A stretch of DNA of 64,000 bases from Schaalia canis (GCF_003858455.1 NZ_RQZF01000009.1:62001-126000), one strand, 5' to 3'; shown: positions 45,198 through 57,279, numbered from the stretch's first letter. Numbers and translations are program-made. The notes: generated by a model from the letters alone, not told the origin.

Positions 45198-46966
45198 TCT
45201 TCCTCCTTCGCGTGGGTACCACGCTTCATCCACGACGACATGAGGGAACTCCATCCCCCTGCCTGCCCTGTTGGTCGCGAGGATGAGGAATCCTCGTCAT
45301 GGTTTGTCGAAGAATCTTCTTCCCCTGCAGGCTCATCTACTTTTTCGTCACCATCGCCGGTGTCTACCTGCCGGGTCACCACGGGAAGCAAACCTGTATC
45401 GAACTCTCTACCGTCGATCACCAAACGTTCCAGGCCGCGTTCCCGTGCTTCACGCAGCGCTCGGCGCGAGGGCAAAATTGCCGCACCTGGCCGAATCGAT
45501 GACAGATCAATGGTTCCGGTATCGGTTGGAACAGTCTCTGGCGGATCGGCCTCGATCGGCCCGCCATTGGCTGCGTGGCGTCCAATGGTGAGTACACGCG
45601 GTTCGTCCTCATTTGCCTGCGGCGAGCCAGCGGTCTTTGACACTACGGGAACGTCTGCGGTGTCATCACTGACCTCACTCCCCTGCCCGGCGTGATCATC
45701 TCGATCGGCAGCGTGTCCTTCCCCAACCTGGGAGTCCACCATGTCAGCATATTCTTCAAGGTAGGCAGCCTCGTCGTGAGAAGGCGCATGTTCACCAGAA
45801 GGTTCAGGTTCTCCGCCGAGCTCATCGGCCTCGAAAGAGGGTTCTTCCCCCGCATCATCAGGAGTATCCGGTTGGTCCCAGCCATCATCGGGTACCGAGG
45901 AGAACACGTCAATCGTCGTCTCTAGCGGAATAGACGAGTCCCCACCCTCAACGTCGAGATCTGCTTCCTTATCGGAGTGGTCAGCGGGGTATTCATCAGC
46001 ATCAGGCTGTCCTTCGGATGCAATGTTCTCGCTCATAGCAGCGTCCTCAACGCGTACATCCGTGTCAACAGCTTTTTCTGCGGCGTCCCTTCCTTCGTTC
46101 CCAGAGGCATCACTGTCGCGTTGCTCCGCTGAGGCTGCATAGTCAGCAATCTCTTCCAGAGAAATCGCCTGAGTATCCGTAATATCCGCACTCTCGCGAG
46201 CAGCAATACGTTCCGCACGCTCATGACGCGAGTTCATCACACGCCACTGGCGATACGCCAGGAATACTGCGATTGCAGCAAACAGGATCGACAGAACCCA
46301 CGCAAAGACTGCAAGCACATTCGTCTTCTTCACCCCCCAGGTCAGGGTGATCGTCGGAGCCGCATTTCCCGATTCACTCGCTGCCATAATTGCCTGGCCT
46401 GCAGCAACATCCTTCAAATCCAGGGAAACAGAGCCCTTGCCACTCACTTCCCGCAGCCACATGTCATTGGAAACAATCTCGTTGACAACGCCACCACCAG
46501 ACTGTGCGGTATCAGCCGTGCCCGATGCAGACTGTGCACCATCGGCTGGTGGTGTTGCCTGGGACTGCGCATTATCCTGAGCACCGCTTTGTGCGGCTTG
46601 ACCACTCTGCGCAGCCTGGGTGCTGGCCGATTCATGCTCTGCGGTCTTGAGCATGGTGAGTCCACCCTCAACACCAATAATCTCGGTGTAAGCAGAGGTG
46701 CCAATCCATCCCATAATGTCGGCCGGAGTGCCCACGACAAGGGCGACTTCCTCATCCTGGGCAGCAGAAGCAGTAACCTTCACTGACTGGCCAAATAGAG
46801 GCAAGACGCCATCTCGCGTCATGACAAAGGGCTGTGAAGGCGTCACCGAGGCGACGACTTCCTGTGCGGGCTTCCACACTGTCAGCCCCAAGATGCCCAC
46901 AATCATGCAAAGGACAGCCAGTGCTGCAGCGACAAGTGCTGCGGCAAATTGTTGAAGGCGTTCCAT
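45194..46966 (-). CDS. Two-helix membrane protein with long acidic tail
   Basis: The 590-residue protein has an N-terminal transmembrane helix (about 8-30), an extracytoplasmic domain with a Ser/Ala/Gln-rich low-complexity stretch (about 115-160), a second helix (about 215-240), then a very acidic, probably disordered cytoplasmic tail of more than 300 residues. It resembles actinobacterial hypothetical integral membrane proteins; no enzymatic motif was seen. AAGGAG lies about 10 bases before the ATG. It heads the operon with the lipoprotein and YbbN genes. Confidence 0.75.
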   Translation of the reverse strand: MERLQQFAAALVAAALAVLCMIVGILGLTVWKPAQEVVASVTPSQPFVMTRDGVLPLFGQSVKVTASAAQDEEVALVVGTPADIMGWIGTSAYTEIIGVEGGLTMLKTAEHESASTQAAQSGQAAQSGAQDNAQSQATPPADGAQSASGTADTAQSGGGVVNEIVSNDMWLREVSGKGSVSLDLKDVAAGQAIMAASESGNAAPTITLTWGVKKTNVLAVFAWVLSILFAAIAVFLAYRQWRVMNSRHERAERIAARESADITDTQAISLEEIADYAASAEQRDSDASGNEGRDAAEKAVDTDVRVEDAAMSENIASEGQPDADEYPADHSDKEADLDVEGGDSSIPLETTIDVFSSVPDDGWDQPDTPDDAGEEPSFEADELGGEPEPSGEHAPSHDEAAYLEEYADMVDSQVGEGHAADRDDHAGQGSEVSDDTADVPVVSKTAGSPQANEDEPRVLTIGRHAANGGPIEADPPETVPTDTGTIDLSSIRPGAAILPSRRALREARERGLERLVIDGREFDTGLLPVVTRQVDTGDGDEKVDEPAGEEDSSTNHDEDSSSSRPTGQAGGWSSLMSSWMKRGTHAKEEE

Positions 46967-47110
46967 AGGTCATGCTCCTTGTGACGGCTGTTGCTAGCGA
47001 TCCTTAATAACGATACGGGAAATGTGGCAACGCTGTCAGAATGAGAGCGTCCTATTAGAAAAAACTCACCGAAAAAGCGGAATCCCTCATGACATTCTAG
47101 TATTTCGACG

Positions 47111-47407
47111 TCAACGGGGCCTTAATCTTCTGTCCCAACAATCTGAATGCCAATGCCGACGCCCATCAAGGCCCTGAGGCATCCCAAAGGGAGCTTCTTC
47201 TGGCCATGCCACCACATGTGCTACCCCCGCCGCCACAGTATGCAGGCAGCCAGGGCACACATAGTCCTTCGTTCCTCCGCGTACCCGACGAACCTGGTAG
47301 GGCGCACCTTCAGGTCCCAGTTCCGTTCGAGGGACAGAAGCAAGCCGCCCCATATCAAGAGGTCGGTGCTCCTGCCCCCACGGACGCTTTGAGGAACGTC
47401 GTCCCAT
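47111..47407 (-). CDS. Small zinc-ribbon-like actinobacterial protein
   Basis: The 98-residue basic protein has a C-terminal Cys/His cluster, YVCPGCLHTV then HVVAWP and HWHSDCW, likely to bind zinc. It belongs to a conserved actinobacterial family often annotated ATP/GTP-binding without evidence. The ATG at 47407 overlaps the nagA stop (TGATG), so it is translationally coupled to nagA; a GTG further up is less likely. Confidence 0.72.
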   Translation of the reverse strand: MGRRSSKRPWGQEHRPLDMGRLASVPRTELGPEGAPYQVRRVRGGTKDYVCPGCLHTVAAGVAHVVAWPEEAPFGMPQGLDGRRHWHSDCWDRRLRPR

Positions 47408-48630
47408 CAGCGCACCTGTGTGCCGCGGCGCCACACAGACACCACAGACAATTCGCCATCAACGGCGACGACATCAGCCTTGCGACCGGCCTCAAGGCGA
47501 CCAACGCTCGTATCACCAAGAATGGCCGCACCCGTCTCGGTTGCCATGTAGACAGCATCAATCAAGGGAATCTGCGCCTGCTGGACAGCAACGCGCACAC
47601 AGTCCATCAAGTGTGCGGTACCTCCAGCAATGGAATCACCCTCAGCTAAGCGGGCAACACCCGCCTCCACACGCACCTTCTGAGGGCCAAGCTGGTATTC
47701 GCCGTCAGCCATACCCGCTGCGGCCATTGCGTCGGTGACAAATACGCACTGTTCACGACCAAGGATGGTGTAGACCTCACGAACAATCGCAGGATCAAGA
47801 TGAATACCATCGCAGATCATTTCGACAACGGCGCCGCCCTGGGAAGAATCGGCCAGGAACTCAGCAATCGGGCCGGGGTCACGGTGATGCAAAGGACGCA
47901 TCCCATTAAAAAGATGGGTGACAGTCGCACGATCGGAACGACGGCATGGTGTGCGGTCAAGGACCTCGCGGGAATATTCAAGGGCTGCCTTTGCGGCAGC
48001 AGGATCGGCGTCAGTGTGGCCCCACGACGGCAAAGCGCCACCCTCAATCAGGACATCCACAACGGAGCCCTCACCGATCATGCCAGGCTTTTCTGGCGCA
48101 AGAGTCATGGTGACTGTATTGCCGTTGGTAGCCTCAATCAGGCGGGCAGTCAGCTTGGGATCGGGGTCAATGATGTAAGTACCATCTTGCGCGCCCTTAC
48201 GCTCGTGGGAAACGAATGGCCCTTCAAAGTGGATGCCTGCAAGTTCGCCCTCGTCAGTGAGGGCCCCCAGCAAAGTGGCACGCTCAACGAGAACGTCAGG
48301 GGCGGCCGTCACCGTCGAAGCAACAAGAGTGGTCGTACCGTGAGCGCGGTGTTCGTTAATGGCGACCATCGCTTGTTCACGGGTGGAAGCATTGGGGAAA
48401 GACTCACCGCCGCCACCGTGGCAGTGGACATCAACCAGGCCCGGCATATAGGTCAGACCAGAGTGAGGAGTGCTGCTGAGGAGATCAGCATATTCAGGAT
48501 GCTGTGCAACAACAGCGTCACGCTCACCAACAGCGGTGATAGTGTCACCAGCGCACAGGATAAGTCCGTCTTCACAGAGGGTATCGGGCAGGATCACACG
48601 TCCACGAAGGACCAGCACGTTGTCAGACAT
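47407..48630 (-). CDS. nagA: N-acetylglucosamine-6-phosphate deacetylase
   Basis: The 407-residue amidohydrolase removes acetate from GlcNAc-6-phosphate in amino-sugar use and cell-wall recycling. The metal-binding DVHCHGGGG motif (about residues 66-74), IHFEGPFVSHERKGA and the substrate loop with VTDAMAAAGM are present. The start at 48630 (MSDNVLVL) is chosen over an in-frame start at 48678 that adds a segment unlike the family. nagB is not in the window. Confidence 0.93.
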   Translation of the reverse strand: MSDNVLVLRGRVILPDTLCEDGLILCAGDTITAVGERDAVVAQHPEYADLLSSTPHSGLTYMPGLVDVHCHGGGGESFPNASTREQAMVAINEHRAHGTTTLVASTVTAAPDVLVERATLLGALTDEGELAGIHFEGPFVSHERKGAQDGTYIIDPDPKLTARLIEATNGNTVTMTLAPEKPGMIGEGSVVDVLIEGGALPSWGHTDADPAAAKAALEYSREVLDRTPCRRSDRATVTHLFNGMRPLHHRDPGPIAEFLADSSQGGAVVEMICDGIHLDPAIVREVYTILGREQCVFVTDAMAAAGMADGEYQLGPQKVRVEAGVARLAEGDSIAGGTAHLMDCVRVAVQQAQIPLIDAVYMATETGAAILGDTSVGRLEAGRKADVVAVDGELSVVSVWRRGTQVR

Positions 48631-48727
48631 ATTCCCATCTTCCCACTTTTCAGCCGCTGCCCAAAGCACTTGGCGCAAACGTCGTCAAAAGACGTCATAT
48701 TGCTGTCACATCAGTCTCGAAAGGGTC

Positions 48728-48759
48728 TTTCCCTCAACTCCCATTTCCCTCAACTCCCA
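48728..48759. repeat. 16-bp perfect tandem duplication at a gene end
   Basis: TTTCCCTCAACTCCCA occurs twice head to tail (48728-48743, 48744-48759). It spans the stop codon of the winged-helix gene at 48734 and, not being a multiple of three, shifts the frame. Confidence 0.85.
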
Positions 48760-50002
48760 GCCGCTCCCGCATGTCGGCAATCGCCATGCGCACGCGCTGA
48801 TCCATATCTTCGGTCACATGAATGTCCTGAGCCCACAACAGTCCCTTATTCACCGGGTTAACAGCAATCACGCGGCCGCCCTCGACAAGCAAAGGTCGGA
48901 AAAGCCCATTATTCGTGGGGCAAATCAGCTTCTCCCCCGCCGCATCGGTCAGACTCAAACGGTTCTTAAATCCAACATGCAATTCCTCGAAGGAGGGAAG
49001 GTAGTGCAGGGCTTCTGCCTCCTGACGATTCTCGCTGAGAATATCAAGCAAATCAGCCCGCATCACATAGAATCCGCGCATCCCCACTCCCCCAGCGTGC
49101 TTCGTCCTGGCAGTCCCCGAAGCAGTAGCTGAAGGGGCATGCGTGCACAGTTCAACACCAACTTCAACGTCGCCCTCGTAGACCGCTCGCACCCACACCA
49201 GGGGGCCGATGGCAATTCCGCCCGTCGTGCCTGCAGGTGACGAGGCCGATGCCTCCACCGCGTGACGCAGGGCGCGCGCACTGACGCTTACACTCAGCCC
49301 CGTCCATCGTGCAAGGTCAGCGGCACATACCGGGCCATGTCCCCACGCATATCGGGCGGCAATCTGCGCCAAAGCCGCATCATGATTTGCCTGGCCAAAG
49401 GCCACCCCAACACCCACCGGACTTGAATCCGCATCAGGAAGCTGCGTCGCATCCACGATGAGGTGTTCCCCTGCGACCTGCTGCGCTCCCACAGCTATCC
49501 CCTCAATATGGAGGCGCAGCAGGAAAGCACGTCTGCGCGCCTGAGCGTCTTCCGAAGCAGGATCAATAAGTCCGTCCTCTTCCCACGCACGACGCAGATC
49601 GGCACGAGTGGCTCCACCTGTGCGGGCGATGACCTCAGTGGCAATATCGGCGCTGCGAGTCAGCTCAGCATCGGTGAAACGAGAGGGGCCGTATCGGTGC
49701 GCCAGCGCAGCTCGCAGCCAGTGGTGATCCTCACGGGTGGAAATGTGGACGGTGCCCCGCATCGGCCACGAACGAAGAATCTGGTGACTGGCGAAAGCCT
49801 GCCACACGGCTGCTGCATCCGTCCCTGATGTCTCGCGGGGCCCCTGTGTTGACAGTCGCGCGGCAATGGCATGAGGAACGGCTGACACCTGCTGACCCTG
49901 CATTGCCAAAAGGGAGCGCACGACCTGTGCAGGTGTGGAAGTGCGTGTGGCCTCGACAAGGCCCAGTGAACACATCCGCAGGAGGGAAAACTCATTAGAC
50001 AT
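48734..50002 (-). CDS. Winged-helix DNA-binding protein, AlkZ/YcaQ-like family
   Basis: The 422-residue protein belongs to the HTH_42 superfamily of three tandem winged helices that includes AlkZ and YcaQ, DNA glycosylases acting on alkylated bases and interstrand crosslinks. A Q-x-Q motif occurs as LLAMQGQQVSAV (about residues 30-41), the position of the catalytic QxQ in AlkZ. The ATG at 50002 is used; a GTG at 50011 would add three residues. It lies 33 bases after nucS on the same strand, so two DNA-repair genes may be cotranscribed. The C-terminus is altered by a 16-bp duplication. Confidence 0.8.
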   Translation of the reverse strand: MSNEFSLLRMCSLGLVEATRTSTPAQVVRSLLAMQGQQVSAVPHAIAARLSTQGPRETSGTDAAAVWQAFASHQILRSWPMRGTVHISTREDHHWLRAALAHRYGPSRFTDAELTRSADIATEVIARTGGATRADLRRAWEEDGLIDPASEDAQARRRAFLLRLHIEGIAVGAQQVAGEHLIVDATQLPDADSSPVGVGVAFGQANHDAALAQIAARYAWGHGPVCAADLARWTGLSVSVSARALRHAVEASASSPAGTTGGIAIGPLVWVRAVYEGDVEVGVELCTHAPSATASGTARTKHAGGVGMRGFYVMRADLLDILSENRQEAEALHYLPSFEELHVGFKNRLSLTDAAGEKLICPTNNGLFRPLLVEGGRVIAVNPVNKGLLWAQDIHVTEDMDQRVRMAIADMRERLGVEGNGS

Positions 50003-50034
50003 GGACGACACCCAGTGGACGTGGCGGGAGGCTT

Positions 50035-50736
50035 TCAGAACAGGCGTGACTCGACATCGTCCACGCCCCGCATCGCGTCATAGTCCAAGATCATGCACTC
50101 AATGCCGCGATCTTCAGCCAAGGTTCGTGCCTGCTTGGTAATTTCCTGAGCGGCAAAAATACCGCGCACGCCTTCCAAAAGCGGATCGCGCGAGAGTAAC
50201 GCCAGGTAGCGGGTAAGCTGCTCCACGCCGTCAATCCCTCCACGACGCTTCACCTCGATCGCCACATGAACGCCATCAGCGTCACGAACCAACAGATCAA
50301 CCGGGCCGATTGCCGTCGGGTACTCGCGGCGGACAAGCTCCCAGCCGCGCCCCAGCAAGGTTGCGACCTGCTCAGAGAGTAGATGCTGAAGATGAGCCTC
50401 AACACCGTCTTTCACCAAGCCTGGATCAACGCCGAGATCTTCGGTCACATCGTGAAGAATCTCGTGAATACGAATAACGAGCTTATCGTCGCTCTTTGCT
50501 GCTTGAACGGTCCACACTTCCTGAGTGCTGTCACTCAGGTGGTCATCCTCGTGCGGCTCCGACACAGTCACCGTACACGGAGCCGTCATCCAGTTCAGTG
50601 GCTTGTAGGACCCTCCCTCAGAATGGATCAGAACTGAGCCGTCGCCCTTGAGCATAATGACGCGCAGGGCAGGGTCAAGGTGGGCGGTGAGGCGACCGGA
50701 ATAATCAACGGTGCAACGGGTAAAGACAACACGCAC
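50035..50736 (-). CDS. nucS: Endonuclease NucS (non-canonical mismatch repair)
   Basis: The 233-residue protein has an N-terminal DNA-binding/dimerisation domain and a C-terminal RecB-like nuclease domain with the catalytic motif [17 protein letters not shown] (about residues 160-176). NucS cuts both strands at mismatches and replaces MutS/MutL in most actinobacteria. The C-terminus ends RLF, compatible with a sliding-clamp-binding end. GTG start with a -10-like TAGGCT seven bases upstream on the minus strand, so probably leaderless. Confidence 0.95.
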   Translation of the reverse strand: MRVVFTRCTVDYSGRLTAHLDPALRVIMLKGDGSVLIHSEGGSYKPLNWMTAPCTVTVSEPHEDDHLSDSTQEVWTVQAAKSDDKLVIRIHEILHDVTEDLGVDPGLVKDGVEAHLQHLLSEQVATLLGRGWELVRREYPTAIGPVDLLVRDADGVHVAIEVKRRGGIDGVEQLTRYLALLSRDPLLEGVRGIFAAQEITKQARTLAEDRGIECMILDYDAMRGVDDVESRLF

Positions 50737-50743
50737 GCAGGTG

Positions 50744-50749
50744 AGCCTA
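50744..50749 (-). promoter_or_regulatory. -10 box of a leaderless nucS transcript
   Basis: On the minus strand TAGGCT ends seven bases before the GTG of nucS; no Shine-Dalgarno is present. Confidence 0.45.
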
Positions 50750-50764
50750 CCGCATGACGCGCGC

Positions 50765-51175
50765 TTAGAAGGCCGTATGGTGAGGCGCGCCGGATTCTAC
50801 CCAGGACACTAAACCGTTGAAAGTCTGCGGATCGACGGCAAGATCCCACTGTTCATCACCAGAGGTGATAGTGACCTCAAGCATGCCATCGACAGTGCCA
50901 TGAGGTCGGGCAGGAGAAAGCTCAAGAGTGCGACGCGCCAACACAAAATAAGGGCGATTCGACATTGACACAAGGCGATACCACGTCAGGGTTTCCGCTC
51001 CGTACTGGCCAACACCCGCATACCACTTACCATCGTCGCCCACTTGAAGGGCAGAAGAAAAAGAACCGATTGTTCGGTTCAAACGCTGTGCGCGCACATT
51101 AATAAACACCAGGGCCAGAACTGCCAGTACACCAAGTACAGCAAGTACCCACCCAAGAACACCCAGAGGTGTCAT
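50765..51175 (-). CDS. DUF2550 family membrane protein
   Basis: The 136-residue protein has one N-terminal transmembrane helix (about 5-25) and a small cytoplasmic beta-rich domain with [14 protein letters not shown] and LTWYRL. DUF2550 proteins are found between atpC and nucS in many actinobacteria; their function is unknown. The ATG at 51175 has AAAGGGA upstream; a start at 51262 would run through the atp terminator. Confidence 0.85.
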   Translation of the reverse strand: MTPLGVLGWVLAVLGVLAVLALVFINVRAQRLNRTIGSFSSALQVGDDGKWYAGVGQYGAETLTWYRLVSMSNRPYFVLARRTLELSPARPHGTVDGMLEVTITSGDEQWDLAVDPQTFNGLVSWVESGAPHHTAF

Positions 51176-51230
51176 GACAGTCCCTTTCATCTCGGGCCCG
51201 AAGGCCAGGCCGTTGTGATGTGAGTATAAA

Positions 51231-51272
51231 TGAAGGGTGGTTGGTCCTTTTACCAGGACCAACCACCCTTCA
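51231..51272 (-). terminator. Terminator of the ATP synthase operon
   Basis: Perfect 17-bp arms (51231-51247 and 51256-51272) enclose an 8-base loop TTTTACCA. It lies four bases after the atpC stop codon and is the strongest hairpin in the window. Confidence 0.9.
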
Positions 51273-51276
51273 GTGT

Positions 51277-51539
51277 TCAGGATTCGAAACCGCTATTTGC
51301 GACCACGGTGACAAAGTCAGAGTCAACAGAGACAAAACCCCCGTCTACGGTGAAATGCCGCTTCTGACCGTCAGTGGTGCTCAGGGTCATCTGTCCGTTA
51401 CCGAGAGCAGCCAGCAGAGGCTGACGGCGCGGCAAGATACCGAGGGAGCCGTCAAGGATCGGCACCTGGACCTGCGTGCACACGCCATTCCAGAGGCGTC
51501 CCTCAGCGGAGACAACCTCAACTTGGAGAACCCCAGCCA

Positions 51540-51540
<1 letters not shown>
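51277..51540 (-). CDS. atpC: ATP synthase epsilon subunit, short form
   Basis: The 87-residue protein contains only the N-terminal beta-sandwich of epsilon (VEVVSAEGRLW, GSLGILPRRQPLLA) and lacks the C-terminal helical hairpin that inhibits rotation in many bacteria. The start overlaps the atpD stop (TGATG). Short epsilon subunits occur in other Actinomycetaceae as far as I know, so this is a lineage feature rather than a truncation. Confidence 0.94.
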
Positions 51541-53015
<1,475 letters not shown>

Positions 53016-53945
53016 TCAGCCCTGAACCAGTGCGTCGGCCCCGCCAACGATCTCGCTAATTTCTTGCGTGATCTCCGCCTGACGGGCCGAGTTGGCCAGG
53101 CGCGTGTACTTAGTGATGAGCTCTTCAGCGTTGTCCACAGCGGTACGCATAGCACGCTGACGAGAAGCCAGCTCCGATGCGGCTGCCTGCAAAAGGACGT
53201 TATGGATGCGGCTCTCCATGTAGAGGGGGAGCAAGCCATCCAGAACGGCCTCAGCCGAAGGAATGAACTCGTATTCGGGGAAGGTCAGATCGGGGTTGTC
53301 AGTCCACCCCAGCTCACCTCCGCGTTCCTCATCCGAGATAGGAGTGTCAACGATGGTCAGGGGCATCATCTGACGGACGTCAGGAACCTGACTCATCATC
53401 GACTTGAAGCGCGTGTAGACAAGGTGAACCTCAGACACTGCTGTCACCGGATCTTTATCCAGGAAGCGCGCAAGCAGTTCTGCGGCGATCTCGCGGCTGG
53501 TTGTCACCGTTGGCGAGTCCGACTCCCCTTCCCAGGCGCGCTCAATCGGCACGTTACGGAAACGGAAGTAGCTCTGGGCGCGTCGGCCACAGGCGTAGAG
53601 CACAGGCTCCTTGCCCTCTGCGCGCAGACGGGAGATCAAACGCTCCGTCTCACGCAGGATTGTTGCCGAATAGGCACCCGCCATACCGCGGTCTGCGGCC
53701 ACAACAAGCACAGCCACGCGCGAGGTGTCCTCGCGATGAACAGTGAGCGGATGATCCAAGTCCGTGTGGACGGCCACTGCCGCCACAGCTTGGGTCAAAG
53801 CCTTCTCGTAGGGGCCAAGCTCCGCCGCCGCGCGGCGAGCCGAGCCGATACGAGAGGCTGCGATCATCTCCATCGCGCGGAAGACCTTGCTCAGCGTTCG
53901 CGTAGATGCGATCCGCTGCTTGTAGATCCTCTGCTGACCACCCAT
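53016..53945 (-). CDS. atpG: ATP synthase gamma subunit
   Basis: The 309-residue rotor subunit has the N-terminal helix (RIASTRTLSKVFRAMEMIA) and the C-terminal helix ending with the QAEITQEISEIVGGADAL motif. The central domain is the usual Rossmann-like fold. It follows atpA by three bases. Confidence 0.96.
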   Translation of the reverse strand: MGGQQRIYKQRIASTRTLSKVFRAMEMIAASRIGSARRAAAELGPYEKALTQAVAAVAVHTDLDHPLTVHREDTSRVAVLVVAADRGMAGAYSATILRETERLISRLRAEGKEPVLYACGRRAQSYFRFRNVPIERAWEGESDSPTVTTSREIAAELLARFLDKDPVTAVSEVHLVYTRFKSMMSQVPDVRQMMPLTIVDTPISDEERGGELGWTDNPDLTFPEYEFIPSAEAVLDGLLPLYMESRIHNVLLQAAASELASRQRAMRTAVDNAEELITKYTRLANSARQAEITQEISEIVGGADALVQG

Positions 53946-53948
53946 GCG

Positions 53949-55583
53949 TCAGGCCTTTCCGCCAGCGCGACGAACGGTGATCTCTTCGCGGGATTGCTCA
54001 GCTTCAACCTCGGAATCGTCAAGATCCATCGCACCACGGGCGCTCACCCACTGGGTGTGGAACTCTTCGACAGCAGCCTTCAGTTCAGCTTCCGTTTCGT
54101 CACTGAGCACACCGGTTTCGGTGATAGTAGTCAGCACCGAGGAGTTCTGGCGCAGGTAGTCAAGCAAACGAGCTTCGAAGGGAAGGACATCTGCGACGTC
54201 AAGGTCATCAAGGTAGCCGTTGGTACCTGCCCAGATAGAGGCCACCTGATCGGCCACGTCGTAGGGCGAGTTCTGAGGCTGCTTGAGCAGCTCCATCAGA
54301 CGCTCACCGCGGATGAGCTGCCTACGGGTCACAGCATCAAGGTCAGAGGCGAACATGGCAAAGGCTGCCATTGAGCGGTACTGAGCCAGGGTGAGCTTCA
54401 AGGTACCGGCAACCTTCTTCATGGCCTTAATCTGAGCGTCGCCACCAACTCGAGACACCGAAATACCCACGTCCACAGCGGGACGCTGGTTGGAGTTGAA
54501 CAGGTCGGACTGAAGGAAGATCTGACCATCGGTAATGGAAATAACGTTGGTCGGAATGTAGGCCGACACGTCATTTGCCTTGGTTTCAATGATGGGCAGG
54601 CCCGTCATCGAACCGGCACCGAGTTCGTCAGAGAGCTTCGCACAACGCTCCAGCAGACGGGAGTGCAGGTAGAAGACGTCGCCGGGGTATGCTTCGCGGC
54701 CCGGGGGACGGCGCAGCAGCAGGGAGACGGCGCGGTATGCTTCTGCCTGCTTGGACAGGTCATCAAAGACGATAAGGACATGCTTGCCCTGGTACATCCA
54801 GTGCTGGCCGATAGCCGAGCCGGTGTAGGGAGCCATGTACTTGTAGCCTGCGGGGTCAGAGGCTGGGGAGGCCACGATCGTCGTGTACTCCATTGCACCG
54901 GCATCTTCCAAGGTCGAACGCACCGAGGCGATGGTAGAGCCCTTCTGACCCACAGCAACGTAGATGCAGCGCACCTGCTTAGTGGGGTCACCCGACTTCC
55001 AGTTCTCACGCTGGTTGAGAATGGTATCGATGGCGATAGCGGTCTTACCGGTCTGACGGTCACCGATGATGAGCTGGCGCTGACCACGGCCAATCGGGAT
55101 CATTGAGTCGATGGCTTTCAAGCCGGTCTGGAGGGGCTCGTGCACCGACTTACGCATCATAACGCCGGGAGCCTGGAGTTCCAGAGCGCGACGTCCGTCA
55201 AGATCGGTAATCTCGCCTAGGCCGTCAATGGGGCGGCCCAGTGGATCCACGGTGCGGCCCAGGTAGCCGTCGCCAACGGGAACGGAGAGAACCTCGCCCG
55301 TTCGGTGAACAATTTGACCTTCTTCAATATTGGAGAAGTCGCCCAGGACCACAGCGCCGATCTCACGCTGATCGAGGTTCATGGCCACGCCCAGCGTGCC
55401 GTCCTCGAATCGCAGGAGCTCATTGGCCATAGTGCCGGGAAGTCCCTCAACGCGGGCGATACCGTCGGCGGTCTCGGTGACGTAGCCGACCTCTTCGGTG
55501 GCAACCTCAGAGGGACGGTAGGAGTCCACGAAGGAGTCCAGAGCCGCCCGGATCTCCTCGGGACTGATGGAAAGATCAGCCAT
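53949..55583 (-). CDS. atpA: ATP synthase alpha subunit
   Basis: The 544-residue subunit has Walker [10 protein letters not shown], the [20 protein letters not shown] stretch and the VGGDAQ motif. The C-terminus has an acidic/basic extension of about 35 residues (ending in [13 protein letters not shown]) of the kind found in actinobacterial alpha subunits. Confidence 0.97.
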   Translation of the reverse strand: MADLSISPEEIRAALDSFVDSYRPSEVATEEVGYVTETADGIARVEGLPGTMANELLRFEDGTLGVAMNLDQREIGAVVLGDFSNIEEGQIVHRTGEVLSVPVGDGYLGRTVDPLGRPIDGLGEITDLDGRRALELQAPGVMMRKSVHEPLQTGLKAIDSMIPIGRGQRQLIIGDRQTGKTAIAIDTILNQRENWKSGDPTKQVRCIYVAVGQKGSTIASVRSTLEDAGAMEYTTIVASPASDPAGYKYMAPYTGSAIGQHWMYQGKHVLIVFDDLSKQAEAYRAVSLLLRRPPGREAYPGDVFYLHSRLLERCAKLSDELGAGSMTGLPIIETKANDVSAYIPTNVISITDGQIFLQSDLFNSNQRPAVDVGISVSRVGGDAQIKAMKKVAGTLKLTLAQYRSMAAFAMFASDLDAVTRRQLIRGERLMELLKQPQNSPYDVADQVASIWAGTNGYLDDLDVADVLPFEARLLDYLRQNSSVLTTITETGVLSDETEAELKAAVEEFHTQWVSARGAMDLDDSEVEAEQSREEITVRRAGGKA

Positions 55584-55625
55584 TGAGCATTCCTTCTGTG
55601 AGCAGTGTGTGTACGTGTGGGGTGG

Positions 55626-56450
55626 TCAGCGGGAGCCAACCAGTGCGCGACGCAGATCGTTGAGCTGCGTCTGAATGGAGGAATCGAGTGCGGTATTACC
55701 GACCTCAAAGCGGAAACCGCCAACGAGAGCCGGATCGATCGACACGGTCAAGGTGACATCGCGACCAAGCTTGCAGGTCAGCACTGCACGAAGACGCTCA
55801 ATCTGAGCATCCGTCATGGGTGCGGCTGCCTGCACCGACACAAGCACGCTATTCATCATCGATGCAGCGCGCTCAGCGAAACGGCGCAAGGTCGAAAGCA
55901 GTCGTCCATGGGAGGTGCGGCCAACGCCTCGGCGCACCAGTCGCATGGTCCACTTGGTCAGCTGATCCTTAAAGATCGACTGCGCGAGGTCGCCACGCTC
56001 GTGGCGATTTCCGTGTCCCATATCCGAAAGCTCAAGCCTCAGATCGCGATAATCTGCCAGGAAGTCAGCAACTGCAAAGAGCTCCTGACCAACAGTTTCC
56101 AGAGCATCATTGCGGCGAGCGTCTTCCATGGTGGCGATGATGCCCAGAACTTCGCAGGCATCGTGCAGATCCATAGGATCTGACCAATGCGATGCGACCA
56201 GGTCGTCGAGGACGGTTGCGGTGGTAGCAGTCACCACCGAGCCGACGGCGCCTCGTGAAAGAGTGCGCTTGTCATCGACAGAACGAGCCGGGTCAGTCAT
56301 GCCTCGACGCAGGCGAGCATCTTCGCGGACGAGGTCGGAAAGACCGAAGAAATCCTCAGCAACGCGCATCGCATCCACCCCGGGCTGAGCCAGGGCGGCG
56401 TTCAATGTGCGAGTAGCGCTTGCGAGCGCCACTTCTCCCGAGGTTCTCAT
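55626..56450 (-). CDS. atpH: ATP synthase delta subunit
   Basis: The 274-residue protein links F1 to the peripheral stalk. It is longer than the E. coli protein (177) because of an N-terminal helical part, as in many actinobacteria. The C-terminal region with LRAVLTCKLGRDVTLTVSIDPALVGGFRFEVG is conserved. The start overlaps the atpF stop (TGATG). Confidence 0.93.
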   Translation of the reverse strand: MRTSGEVALASATRTLNAALAQPGVDAMRVAEDFFGLSDLVREDARLRRGMTDPARSVDDKRTLSRGAVGSVVTATTATVLDDLVASHWSDPMDLHDACEVLGIIATMEDARRNDALETVGQELFAVADFLADYRDLRLELSDMGHGNRHERGDLAQSIFKDQLTKWTMRLVRRGVGRTSHGRLLSTLRRFAERAASMMNSVLVSVQAAAPMTDAQIERLRAVLTCKLGRDVTLTVSIDPALVGGFRFEVGNTALDSSIQTQLNDLRRALVGSR

Positions 56451-57015
56451 CAGTTCACTCCACCTACCGGGGCTGCGGCCGTTTCCTTCTCAAGATCGTC
56501 AAGGAAACGATCAACAACGCGTGCAGTCAGGGCCGTGTCACTCAGGTGCTCACCGACGATCTTTTCTGCCAATTGGGTGGCAAGAATACCGACCTCGGTC
56601 CGCAGGGTACCTTCAGCAGCGGCGCGCTCCGCTTCAATCTGACGCTGAGCGTTTTCAAGAATACGGGCGGCTTCAGCCTGGGCCTCATCGCGAGCGGCGG
56701 CAACAATACCCTTAGCTTCTTCACTGGCGCGGTCACGGATGGAGTGCGCCTCGGCGTTTGCCTCGCGCAGCATCTCTTCGCGCTGACGCTCAGCGGAAGC
56801 TGCGTCTGCCTTAGCCTTCTCGGCAGCGCCGAGGCCTTCTTCAATCTTCGCCTGACGCTCATCAAGCATGGCGTAGATCTTCGGCAGGGCGTACTTTCCG
56901 ACGAGCACCCAGATGAGAAGCAGGATCAGTGCTGCATAGAAAACTTCGTACAGCGGGGGAAGAATGACGGAGTTCTCCGCCCCGTGGTCCCCCGCTGCTG
57001 CCAGGAGGGTCTTCA

Positions 57016-57016
<1 letters not shown>
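56450..57016 (-). CDS. atpF: ATP synthase b subunit
   Basis: The 188-residue stalk protein has one transmembrane helix (about 23-43) and a long charged helix for dimerisation. The ATG at 57016 overlaps the atpE stop as TGATG and is preferred over the GTG one codon earlier. Confidence 0.94.
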
Positions 57017-57279
<263 letters not shown>

